This document shows positions 13,378-20,794 of a DNA stretch of 20,868 nucleotides, piece by piece. The notes beneath the pieces are model-generated. The model searched no databases, was not told where the DNA came from, and saw only the letters and a list, made by a program, of their open reading frames with translations. The stretch comes from an uncultured Bifidobacterium sp. (lineage in GTDB: Bacteria; Actinomycetota; Actinomycetes; Actinomycetales; Bifidobacteriaceae): the NCBI RefSeq assembly GCF_959020145.1, contig NZ_CAUEQY010000020.1, forward strand, positions 1 to 20,868, in the 5' to 3' direction. Position 1 is the first letter of the stretch. The number at the start of each line of letters is the position of its first letter. A program made the translations under genes and the position numbers.

Positions 13378-15903
13378 TCAGCTGGTAATACCCATCACGC
13401 CAAGACACCAAGCATTCTCATAGGAGATCTCCTCCCACTGCTTGTACCTTCCAGACGTCCCCCCATGACCAGCCTCAACCTCAATCTTCGCCACGGCATC
13501 CACGCCCGCACGCTGCAGTCGGGCCAACCATTTCATCGGCTCCACATACAGCACACGAGTGTCATTCATCGACGTGGTAATGAAAATCTTGGGAAAAACC
13601 GCAACCCGCGCATCATTTGCATCAGACGGCGCATTCTCATACGGCGTATATTCCTTCATATACCTGTACACGTCCGCATTATGCAGCGGATCGCCCCACT
13701 CATCCCACTCCGTAACCGTCAACGGCAACGACGGATCAAGAATCGACGTCAACGCATCCACAAAAGGCACATCCGCCTCAACGCCCGCGAAACATTCGGG
13801 AGCCATATTCGCCACGGCACCCATCAACAGGCCACCGGCGGAACCGCCATCGGCCACCGTGCGAGCAGGCGACGCCAAACCGGCACGCTGCAACGCACGC
13901 ACGGCATCAACGAAATCCTCAAACGAATGCTTCTTATTGAGCAAATGCCCCTGCTCATACCAGGCACGACCCATCTCACCGCCGCCGCGAATGTGCGGCA
14001 CCGCATAAAGCACACCACGATCAAGCATGCTGATGCGAGACACCGAGAATCCCGGATCCGAACTGATCTCATACGCGCCATACCCGGTAACGAACATCGC
14101 CGAATCACACGCGGGCACATCCCTGCGCCACACCAAGGAAACAGGAATGCGCTCGCCATCGCGGGCGGTAACCCACACCCTGCGCTCCATGTATTCGCGC
14201 GGTTCAAATCCACCAAGCACCGTGGCACGCCTCAACAGGCGATCCTCGCCGGTCGCCGGATCGATATCATGCAGTTCGCCGGGACGCGTGTAACTGGAGA
14301 ACGAGTAGCGCATGCGGGGCGCATCATACGAAGGATTGCCTCCCACACCAATCGAATACAAGCGCCGGGTCTCCCCCGGCATCGCATCGGCGGTCGCACC
14401 ATCCGATGAGGTCATCGCCTTGCGGGAAACCCCATGCACGGCCGACCCCTCGCCTTGCGCGGCGGCCAATTGGTCGAGCGCGCCCCACACTTCGGCACGT
14501 TCCTCGTTGATCTCGTCCACCGACTCGTCGACATCCCAATCGTCTTCCAACGCGTGGGGAACCAGCTCGGTGAACTTCCATGGACGCCCCGCAAGAAAAT
14601 CCTCCGCAGCGGCATCCTTCGTCATCACCGCAATATGCGTCAGGCTTTCCGCCCGGTACTGCAGCGCCACATAATGCCGGTGAATCGAGATCCCCTCAAT
14701 GCCAAGACCATGCGCGCCCTGCAAAATGGCTGGATTGCAGGGATTGGAATACGGTGTGCCGATCGGCATCTCAGAAGCGCCCGGTTCGACTTCGTCGCCG
14801 TGCTCGCATCCGTACGGCGAACCGACGGCCACACGCACGCCCTCACCCAAACGGTACGGGGGCTCATGGGAGCGCATGTCGATCACATCGATTTCGAAAT
14901 TCGGGTTCAACGCATTGTGATAGACCACGGCGAGCGGAATATCCTCACCGCGTTCGCCGGCACCTTCGAAACGGCTGAAACTCACGTCGTATTCCACGTC
15001 CTGCTCGCGCGGAATGAACGCGCGGAATTCGCCTTCCGGATCGTCGGTGGAAAGCAGCAGCACTTCGGTGGTAGTCTTCGACCCGGTGCCGATCACCAGA
15101 TTGCGTTCGTCGAACGACAGGCCGATGCCAACCCAGAATCGTTCGTCCTGTTCGCGGTACACCTCCACATCGTCGACGATGGGAGTGCCGACGCGGTGCC
15201 TCATCACCGCGTATGGACGCCACGCGTCGTCGAGCTTCACATAGAACACCCATTGCGCGTCCGGTGTGAAGCAGGCGCCACCGATGCCCTTGAACACTTC
15301 CGGCAGTTCCTTGCCGGTTTCCAAGCTGCGGATGCGGAAATCGTAACGTTCGTCGCCGCTGGTGTCGGTGCCGTACAGCATCCAACGTCCGTCTTTGGAA
15401 ATATCCATGCCGCCGATACGGAAGAAATCATGGCCTTGCGCTTCGGCATTGGTGTCGAACACCACTTGTTCGCCGTCGATGGGCACGCCGATTTCAATGG
15501 TTGGCGGATCCCAATCGTCTGCGCCTCGAATAGGCACACGGCATTGCACCGCATACTGCTGGCCCTCCTGGGTGCGTACGAAATACCAGTAGCCATCCAT
15601 GCGTGTCGGCACGGACATGTCGTTTTCCTGAACGTGCGACTTGAGCTCGTCGAACAGTGTGGAGCGTAGGGTTTTCAACGGTTCCATGCGCTGCTCGCAA
15701 TACCGGTTCTGCGCGGCGACGTAATCCTGCACGTCATGCGATTCCTTGTCGCGCAGCCATTCGTACTCGTCGATGAAGGTGTCGCCGTGGAATACGCGCT
15801 CCTTCGGCACACGCTTCGCGATCGGCATCCCGCATTTGTCTTGCACGCTTTCGTCGCTTTCTCGCGCGCCCGTTGCGCCCTGTTCACCCCGAAAATCAGT
15901 CAT
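13378..15903 (-). CDS. ptrB: Oligopeptidase B / prolyl-oligopeptidase family serine peptidase (S9A)
   Basis: Cytoplasmic serine peptidase that cuts short peptides; oligopeptidase B enzymes cleave after Arg and Lys. The 841-residue protein has the family N-terminus (HGDTFIDEYEWLRDKES), a beta-propeller, and a C-terminal alpha/beta hydrolase with Ser688 in GGSAGG, Asp781 in TSMND and His813 in EAGHGG. IRGGGEMGRAWYEQG and PFVDALTSILDPSLPL are typical of oligopeptidase B. There is no signal peptide. It is some 150 residues longer than E. coli PtrB, partly because of an acidic, low-complexity insertion at about 453-512. The start at 15903 is chosen because a perfect TATAAT ends 7 nt before this ATG; an upstream in-frame ATG at 15951 would add 16 unlikely residues. 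Confidence 0.92.
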   Translation of the reverse strand: MTDFRGEQGATGARESDESVQDKCGMPIAKRVPKERVFHGDTFIDEYEWLRDKESHDVQDYVAAQNRYCEQRMEPLKTLRSTLFDELKSHVQENDMSVPTRMDGYWYFVRTQEGQQYAVQCRVPIRGADDWDPPTIEIGVPIDGEQVVFDTNAEAQGHDFFRIGGMDISKDGRWMLYGTDTSGDERYDFRIRSLETGKELPEVFKGIGGACFTPDAQWVFYVKLDDAWRPYAVMRHRVGTPIVDDVEVYREQDERFWVGIGLSFDERNLVIGTGSKTTTEVLLLSTDDPEGEFRAFIPREQDVEYDVSFSRFEGAGERGEDIPLAVVYHNALNPNFEIDVIDMRSHEPPYRLGEGVRVAVGSPYGCEHGDEVEPGASEMPIGTPYSNPCNPAILQGAHGLGIEGISIHRHYVALQYRAESLTHIAVMTKDAAAEDFLAGRPWKFTELVPHALEDDWDVDESVDEINEERAEVWGALDQLAAAQGEGSAVHGVSRKAMTSSDGATADAMPGETRRLYSIGVGGNPSYDAPRMRYSFSSYTRPGELHDIDPATGEDRLLRRATVLGGFEPREYMERRVWVTARDGERIPVSLVWRRDVPACDSAMFVTGYGAYEISSDPGFSVSRISMLDRGVLYAVPHIRGGGEMGRAWYEQGHLLNKKHSFEDFVDAVRALQRAGLASPARTVADGGSAGGLLMGAVANMAPECFAGVEADVPFVDALTSILDPSLPLTVTEWDEWGDPLHNADVYRYMKEYTPYENAPSDANDARVAVFPKIFITTSMNDTRVLYVEPMKWLARLQRAGVDAVAKIEVEAGHGGTSGRYKQWEEISYENAWCLGVMGITS

Positions 15904-15910
15904 GCACGCG

Positions 15911-15916
15911 ATTATA
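15911..15916 (-). promoter_or_regulatory. Consensus -10 box TATAAT 7 nt before ptrB
   Basis: A perfect TATAAT, then 7 nt, then ATG on the minus strand, and no Shine-Dalgarno sequence. Transcription should begin at the start codon. No convincing -35 is seen. Confidence 0.6.
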
Positions 15917-15976
15917 CCGGCATTGCATTCCCAATCCCACGCGGCACGCACCCCCTGCTCCGGGCGTACGAAAAAG

Positions 15977-17212
15977 TCAGACGCCCATCTGTTGTTTCAG
16001 GAACGGCAGCATGGTTTTCATCAGATTCGAACCGGTCGTTCCCGTGAATACCGGGACATCGGTGACCGGGATCGGCTGCGTGACCGCACGCCCCGCAACG
16101 GTGCCGAGATTGCCGGCGACTTCGCGTGGAGACAACTGCCGGATGCCGATCGCCAGTACACGCCCTGGGTATCGGCGTGCGATCGTGGCGTACGTGGTCG
16201 GATCCCTCTGCCCGTCATCGCCGATCAGAATGAACTTCATATCAGGAAAATCAGCCATCAATTGTTCGGCATACTCGAGTTTGTGCTGCACTCCGGAAGG
16301 AATGAACGTTTTCGGGCGAGGATCGAGGTCGCGCAATAGCAGCGGACCTTCCGGAAAACCATGGTTGGCGATGAAATGCCGGATCGAGCTTTCCACATTC
16401 CATGGCGATGTCGACAGGTAGAAGAACGGCGCGTCCGGGAACATGTCCGCAATGCGGTTGAACAGCAGGTTCATGCCCGCAACCGGCATTTTCTTCTTTG
16501 GATCGAGCAGCAGCAGATTGTAGGCGGCTTTCATCAGGCTTGGCGCCTGCGTGACCATGATGGTGTCGTCCACGTCGGAGATCACGCCGACTTTCGTACC
16601 GCTGGGAATGGTGAACAGGTTGGCTGTGACCGGTTTGCGGCTGCGTACCTTGTATGACACGTCGTGCACGCCCGGTTCGAGCGAATGTTCGGCCACGAGA
16701 TCGAGATATCCTGCGGAATCGGAGGCTGCGAATTCACTGGAGACATTGCGCTGCGCGTCCACTTCGTCGTGCACTTCGGACGCGCCCACCTGCACGGTTT
16801 CGAGGGGCACGCCGTCGATGGCGATGCGCACCTTCGTATGCGGCGAGGGGATGGTGAGCATGGCACGGATGCCACGGGTCAGACGGCCCGCCTGACGTTT
16901 GAAGGGCCCGTACACGGTTCGGCAGATCAGTCGAGAGTAATGTTCGGTGCCGTAGCCGACATATGGTTCCACGCGCGGATACCAGTTGAGATTGAGCACC
17001 ATGCTTGTTGAGAACGTCACCCACTTGTTGAACGCTCTGGTAATGGTGCGGCGGAACAGTCGTGTCAGCGGAGGCTTGACTTCGATGCGTTCGTGTTTCG
17101 AAGCCGCGTCGAAGGTGGTGACCACCTTGCGTGCGGGAATGGGCACGGTCGGCATGTCATCTTCGGATATGGAATCCGGTTCACGCTGGGGCAACGGCTG
17201 CGGTTCGGTCAT
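15977..17212 (-). CDS. App1-family phosphatase (DUF2183), phosphatidate-phosphatase-like
   Basis: HAD-like phosphatase of 411 residues related to the catalytic domain of yeast App1 phosphatidate phosphatase. The catalytic DxDxT motif is DVDDT at 213-217 within GVISDVDDTI. STSPWN (267-272), LLLRD, Lys311 and the acidic motif GDDGQRDPTTY (331-341) complete the active site. The first 200 residues contain a beta-rich domain (about 125-200). No signal peptide or clear membrane helix is seen, so it is probably cytoplasmic or membrane-peripheral. Lipid phosphate as the substrate is inferred from the family. TATAGT ends 6 nt before the ATG. Two TCAGGG repeats lie about 50-70 nt upstream. Confidence 0.87.
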   Translation of the reverse strand: MTEPQPLPQREPDSISEDDMPTVPIPARKVVTTFDAASKHERIEVKPPLTRLFRRTITRAFNKWVTFSTSMVLNLNWYPRVEPYVGYGTEHYSRLICRTVYGPFKRQAGRLTRGIRAMLTIPSPHTKVRIAIDGVPLETVQVGASEVHDEVDAQRNVSSEFAASDSAGYLDLVAEHSLEPGVHDVSYKVRSRKPVTANLFTIPSGTKVGVISDVDDTIMVTQAPSLMKAAYNLLLLDPKKKMPVAGMNLLFNRIADMFPDAPFFYLSTSPWNVESSIRHFIANHGFPEGPLLLRDLDPRPKTFIPSGVQHKLEYAEQLMADFPDMKFILIGDDGQRDPTTYATIARRYPGRVLAIGIRQLSPREVAGNLGTVAGRAVTQPIPVTDVPVFTGTTGSNLMKTMLPFLKQQMGV

Positions 17213-17218
17213 AACCCC

Positions 17219-17224
17219 ACTATA
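17219..17224 (-). promoter_or_regulatory. -10 box TATAGT 6 nt before the App1-like gene
   Basis: TATAGT, then 6 nt (GGGGTT), then ATG. A leaderless or very short leader is likely. No clear -35 is seen. Confidence 0.45.
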
Positions 17225-17263
17225 AAGGCAATTATTGAATTACCTGGTACCCCAGCGTGAAAA

Positions 17264-17280
17264 TCAGGGATTTTTCAGGG
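17264..17280. repeat. Two TCAGGG repeats 11 bp apart upstream of the App1-like gene
   Basis: On the plus strand TCAGGG at 17264-17269 and 17275-17280, in an ATCAGGGATTTTTCAGGGAA context. The same hexamer at the same spacing occurs upstream of the TM2 gene. Confidence 0.45.
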
Positions 17281-17321
17281 AATACCGATGATTTCCCATC
17301 CAATTTCCCGAATCGTGCCGT

Positions 17322-17726
17322 TCACTGAGCCACGATGTTGGCGTATTCCTCGGAGGAAAGCAGTCCCGGCTCGTCATCCTCAAGTTCGATTTTGAAAATC
17401 CAGCCTTCGCCATACGGGTCACCCGTTACGATGCTTGGATCGTCGGCGGCCTCGTTGTTCACATAGCGAATCACGCCGGCCACCGGAGCGACCAGCGGCG
17501 TGACCGCCTTGGAGGATTCCAGTTCCGCCACCTCGTCGCCCGCCTGCACTTCGGTGCCGACTTCCGGCAGATCGATGTACACGAGTTCGCCAAGCTGGTC
17601 GGCCGCATATTCGGTGATACCCACCATGGCCGGCTCGGTGGAAGCATCCACCCACACATGCTCGTCGGAATATTCAAGATGCTCGGGCACATCCAGATTC
17701 GGCTTGTTATCGTTTTCTTCGCTCAT
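17322..17726 (-). CDS. gcvH: Glycine cleavage system H protein (lipoyl carrier)
   Basis: Small lipoyl-domain protein that shuttles the aminomethyl group between P, T and L proteins in glycine cleavage. It has 134 residues. The family signature LESSKAVTPL (69-78) carries the lipoylated Lys73, and the fold continues with APVAGVIRYVN and PYGEGWIFKI (104-113). The N-terminus has a 12-residue acidic extension. No gcvP, gcvT or lpd lies nearby. Bifidobacteria use the fructose-6-phosphate phosphoketolase shunt and generally lack pyruvate dehydrogenase, so this may be a main lipoylation substrate. It follows nudC by 55 nt. TAGAAT ends 8 nt before the ATG. Confidence 0.95.
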   Translation of the reverse strand: MSEENDNKPNLDVPEHLEYSDEHVWVDASTEPAMVGITEYAADQLGELVYIDLPEVGTEVQAGDEVAELESSKAVTPLVAPVAGVIRYVNNEAADDPSIVTGDPYGEGWIFKIELEDDEPGLLSSEEYANIVAQ

Positions 17727-17734
17727 GAAAGCTC

Positions 17735-17740
17735 ATTCTA
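17735..17740 (-). promoter_or_regulatory. -10 box TAGAAT 8 nt before gcvH
   Basis: TAGAAT, then 8 nt, then ATG on the minus strand. No Shine-Dalgarno sequence is present. It suggests gcvH can be transcribed apart from nudC, probably leaderless. Confidence 0.5.
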
Positions 17741-17781
17741 CGTCAATCGTATGTATTTCCCTAGAGCAGTGCCGAAACTTG

Positions 17782-18870
17782 TTACGGGAGGTCGTGACCG
17801 AGCCACTCTTCGATCATATAGCGGGCTATGGTGGCCTTCCCGGGAGCTTCCATACGCCCTGCCACCAACTCGTTCATGTATTCGTCGCGGGTCACCCAAC
17901 GCGCCTGCAGGGTCTCGTCGCCGTCCACGCGCACGTCGGTGGTGTTGGCCACGCCTTTGAACGCCATCATGAGCGATGCGGGGAACGGCCATGGCTGCGA
18001 TCCCAAGTATTTGAGTTCGCCGATATCTATGCCGACTTCCTCTTTGGCTTCGCGCCGGCAGGCATGCTCCAGGTTTTCTCCGGCTTCCACGAAGCCGGCC
18101 GATACGGAGTACAGTCCGGTGTTGCGCCATGCGCTGTTGTGTTGCAGCAGCAGACGGTCCTCATGGTCCACGATCGCCGTGATGACGGCCGGTTCCACTC
18201 TGGGGAACAGCAGTCGCTTGCCGTCCGCTTCGCTGGCGCAGCGTTGCGCCCATCCTCCCAACGCCGGTTCGGTCGGAGCGCCGCATGTGGGGCAATGACG
18301 TTGGCGCGCATGCCATACGCCCAGCGAGATCGCCGTCGTGGCCTGGCCTGCTTCGCGCGCGCTGGCATGCGGTGCGAATCCGCGCAGATCGACCCAGTCG
18401 AATCGTTCCGCAGCGCTTTCCAGCAACGATTTCGACGTTTTCGCTTCCGGTTCGTGCTGTTCGCCGAACGCATCGTCCGCGCCCATATGCTCACTGCTTG
18501 CGACCACCGTCTCCGCGGCTTTCATGCGAGACACGTCAACGGCGACCACGTGTTCGTCGCGTTTGCCGCCATACGATCCAAGGAATATGGCGAGCGCCGT
18601 CGGATGCGTGTGCAGTTCCGCCGCCACGTAGGCGCCGGGCAATTGCGCGAGACGCATATGCACGTTGGCGTAGTCCGCGATGGCTCCCTGTCCGCGCGGC
18701 ACCGCCACCATGCCGTCTTTGACGAGAATGACCTTCGTGTCCGGCTCCAGCAGCGCCGTGTCGAACAGGTCGGGTTCGTCGCGTCTCGAAACCTCATAGT
18801 CGATGTCGCCTTGCGCAAGTGGCAGGAACGGCAGTGCCTGGGTCAGCGCCAGTGGCGAGAACACGCTCAT
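17782..18870 (-). CDS. nudC: NAD(+) diphosphatase / NADH pyrophosphatase, NudC type
   Basis: Nudix hydrolase that splits NAD(H) to NMN(H) and AMP; NudC enzymes also remove NAD caps from RNA. It has 362 residues: an N-terminal domain, a zinc ribbon starting CPTCGAP (193-199), a Nudix box at 259-281 (GFVEAGE, then RREAKEEVGI) and the NudC-specific signature SQPWPFPAS (291-299). The ribbon shows only Cys193, Cys196 and Cys211; the fourth ligand is not an obvious Cys. The start at 18870 is chosen for its AAGGAAAG Shine-Dalgarno sequence; an upstream in-frame extension of 58 residues is Lys/Arg-rich and lies in an A-rich leader, so it is rejected. It lies directly upstream of gcvH. Confidence 0.92.
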   Translation of the reverse strand: MSVFSPLALTQALPFLPLAQGDIDYEVSRRDEPDLFDTALLEPDTKVILVKDGMVAVPRGQGAIADYANVHMRLAQLPGAYVAAELHTHPTALAIFLGSYGGKRDEHVVAVDVSRMKAAETVVASSEHMGADDAFGEQHEPEAKTSKSLLESAAERFDWVDLRGFAPHASAREAGQATTAISLGVWHARQRHCPTCGAPTEPALGGWAQRCASEADGKRLLFPRVEPAVITAIVDHEDRLLLQHNSAWRNTGLYSVSAGFVEAGENLEHACRREAKEEVGIDIGELKYLGSQPWPFPASLMMAFKGVANTTDVRVDGDETLQARWVTRDEYMNELVAGRMEAPGKATIARYMIEEWLGHDLP

Positions 18871-18907
18871 CGATTGCTTCTTTCCTTGAATACGATTGAT
18901 AGAGCGG

Positions 18908-18968
18908 ATATTTTTTTCTCTATTCCGTATTTTCTTTTCTATTTTTTTATATCTTTTTTGTATTTCTG
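18908..18968. other. Very AT-rich, strand-biased tract upstream of nudC
   Basis: About 60 nt consisting mainly of T runs on the plus strand (A-rich on the nudC strand), unlike the GC-rich surroundings. It lies 38-98 nt upstream of the nudC start and just beyond the stop codon of the upstream hydrolase gene. It may be an UP-like promoter element or an unstructured 5' leader; no clear terminator is seen here. Confidence 0.6.
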
Positions 18969-19003
18969 ATTGCGATATTGACGGCAGCGGCGGAAAATAC
19001 CGG

Positions 19004-19852
19004 CTACTGCACCCTGCGCACCAGCGCGAGCAGCGCGTCGGCAACCGCCTGCGGATGCTCGTATGCGCTGAAATGCCCGCAATCGAATACCACCGTCATA
19101 TCCGCGCTCGTAGCCGTCATCGCATCGGCGATCGGCGCCATCACGCTCGGCGGGCTCGACGGATCCTTGTCGCCGCAGATCACCGCAACCGGTGCCGTAA
19201 TCGCAGGCAACACATCGTTCAGATCCGGGCGCCCAGCCGCCATGCGCTCACGCCATGCGATGCCTTCGGCAGGCTGTTCGTTGATCCACGTCGTGAACTG
19301 TTCACGGTAGGCGGCCGACTGTTTGATGGTGGAATCCTCAGGTGTGGATGCCGCAAATCCCATCACCGGCTCATGCGTGCCCGTCGATTCGCATGCTTCG
19401 GCGATAGCGATGCGCTTCGCGCGCATCTGCGCGGAATCCGCCGCGGCCTTCGTGTCGCACAATGCCAACGCGGCAACAGCTTCGGGGTGCAGACGCTGAA
19501 TGTCGAGAACCAGATAGCCGCCCATCGAAAGGCCCGCCCAAATCGCCTTGTCGTAACCGGCCGCATGCAACATCGCGACATAGGCGTCGGCCATATGGTC
19601 CAAACCGTTCGGGAAAGCGCCGTCCGCGTCTTTGCCGCCACTGGTCTCATCGGAAGGAATCGGCCCTTCTCCCGCACCGGGCATGTCGGGACCCCAGATC
19701 GGGAACCGTTTCACACCATGTTCCACAGCGGCCGCCTCCAACGCCTCCGCACATTCGTCCCACATGCGGTGGTCCACGGGGAACCCGTGCACCAGCACCA
19801 CGGGAAGCCCCTCGCCCTCGCAATACACGTTATTATGTAATTCGATCGTCAT
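19004..19852 (-). CDS. Alpha/beta-fold hydrolase
   Basis: Single-domain alpha/beta hydrolase of 282 residues, probably cytoplasmic. The oxyanion motif is VHGFP (21-25), the nucleophile elbow GLSMGG gives Ser109, the acid is likely Asp230 in GDKDPSSPP, and the base is His260 in DCGHFSAYEHP. A cap region lies between about residues 135 and 215. It resembles 3-oxoadipate enol-lactonase or esterase-like proteins, but the substrate cannot be told. A GGAG Shine-Dalgarno sequence 7 nt before the ATG sets the start. The AT-rich TATATA stretch at 19875-19895 may hold its promoter. It lies upstream of nudC on the same strand with a 133-nt gap. Confidence 0.88.
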   Translation of the reverse strand: MTIELHNNVYCEGEGLPVVLVHGFPVDHRMWDECAEALEAAAVEHGVKRFPIWGPDMPGAGEGPIPSDETSGGKDADGAFPNGLDHMADAYVAMLHAAGYDKAIWAGLSMGGYLVLDIQRLHPEAVAALALCDTKAAADSAQMRAKRIAIAEACESTGTHEPVMGFAASTPEDSTIKQSAAYREQFTTWINEQPAEGIAWRERMAAGRPDLNDVLPAITAPVAVICGDKDPSSPPSVMAPIADAMTATSADMTVVFDCGHFSAYEHPQAVADALLALVRRVQ

Positions 19853-19983
19853 CGTCTCACTCCGTTCCTCTCCCCTATATTGCCTATATATCTATCGCTT
19901 ACGCTGCCTGCATTCGCAAGCTGCCACGCGCTTTCCTGGCGCCCACGGCCGACCGGTTTCGACGTCAACCATAAGCCTGTCGG

Positions 19984-20604
19984 CTACCTGCCGGCCCAAG
20001 CGATCGCCTGACGCACAATCGTGCCATATCCGTTGCTCATCTGGTTTATGAAAGTGTCGAGGATCTCGCTGTTCGTGTTGACCCATTCCACGTCAAGCGT
20101 CTCATCCTGCGGCTTGCAGTCGCCCGCGATCGGCACCACGTAGCACAATGCGATCGCATGCTGGCGGGAATCGAAATAATCGGATAGTCCCGGCGTCGGG
20201 AAAAACTCGGCCACGGTGAACGGCTGCAGACTCACCGGCAGCTGCGGCAACGCGATATCGCCCAAATCCTTGGCGATATTACGCGCCACGGCCTCACGCA
20301 ACGATTCGTGATAGAGCACGCGCCCGGCAATCAGCGTTCGCTCGATACTGCCGTCGTCAGACACGCGAAGCAACGATCCGACCTGTGAAACACGCCCCAG
20401 ATCATCGGTGCGCACCGGCACCACAAGCACGTATGGAATCGGCATTTCGCCGCGCATACGGTTGATTTCGCCGGAAGCAAGCCATCCTGGAGGATTACCT
20501 ATTCCGCGAATGAAATCCTCCGGCGTAATGTCGTCGAATTCTCCGCGACGACGGCCTGCATCGAAATCGCCCTCGTCGGGCACTTCATCATTCATCACTG
20601 GCAT
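19984..20604 (-). CDS. DUF4916 family protein (Nudix-related)
   Basis: About 206 residues. The core PPGWLASGEINRMRGEMPIP, then VGSLLRVSDDG, AGRVLYHESLREAV, QPFTVAEFFPTPG and RQHAIALCYVVP, matches my memory of the actinobacterial DUF4916 family, usually described as Nudix-hydrolase related. A canonical Nudix box is not visible, so catalytic activity is uncertain. The N-terminus is acidic and variable. The start at 20604 is preferred because GATAAT ends 6 nt upstream; ATGs at 20622 and 20595 are alternatives. It is divergent from the thioredoxin gene across a 190-nt intergenic region. Confidence 0.8.
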   Translation of the reverse strand: MPVMNDEVPDEGDFDAGRRRGEFDDITPEDFIRGIGNPPGWLASGEINRMRGEMPIPYVLVVPVRTDDLGRVSQVGSLLRVSDDGSIERTLIAGRVLYHESLREAVARNIAKDLGDIALPQLPVSLQPFTVAEFFPTPGLSDYFDSRQHAIALCYVVPIAGDCKPQDETLDVEWVNTNSEILDTFINQMSNGYGTIVRQAIAWAGR

Positions 20605-20610
20605 AGTCCC

Positions 20611-20616
20611 ATTATC
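20611..20616 (-). promoter_or_regulatory. -10-like box GATAAT 6 nt before the DUF4916 gene
   Basis: GATAAT, then GGGACT, then ATG on the minus strand, without Shine-Dalgarno. It fits the short-leader pattern but is not a strict TANNNT. Confidence 0.3.
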
Positions 20617-20719
20617 ACGCATCTTGTGTGAATTGGCTGGAAAAGAATGCGCCGAAAGACGATTCTTCTGACAGCGGATATTGCATATGCCGGGAATGCG
20701 GCGGGTTGGGGCGCGGTTA

Positions 20720-20725
20720 TATACT
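20720..20725 (+). promoter_or_regulatory. Likely -10 box of the thioredoxin gene
   Basis: TATACT within TTATATACT, the only AT-rich island in this stretch, about 70 nt before the trxA ATG. The -35 is unclear. Confidence 0.45.
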
Positions 20726-20794
20726 CCAAAGCAATCGCATACGAGGGGCGTAGCCCGTCACGCGCGTCGATGGAACGAACAGCAAGGAGCAATC

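Noticed and set aside
5515..17726. SirTM-type operon (GcvH-like, LplA, OYE-like oxidoreductase, macrodomain, sirtuin)
   Set aside because: The first three families occur here, but kilobases apart, with no macrodomain or sirtuin gene, and GcvH has the ordinary lipoyl-lysine motif. Co-occurrence looks accidental.
12202..18969. Long plus-strand frames opposite leuB, ptrB, App1-like and nudC/gcvH
   Set aside because: Each mirrors a confidently identified minus-strand gene and has no convincing start or domain.
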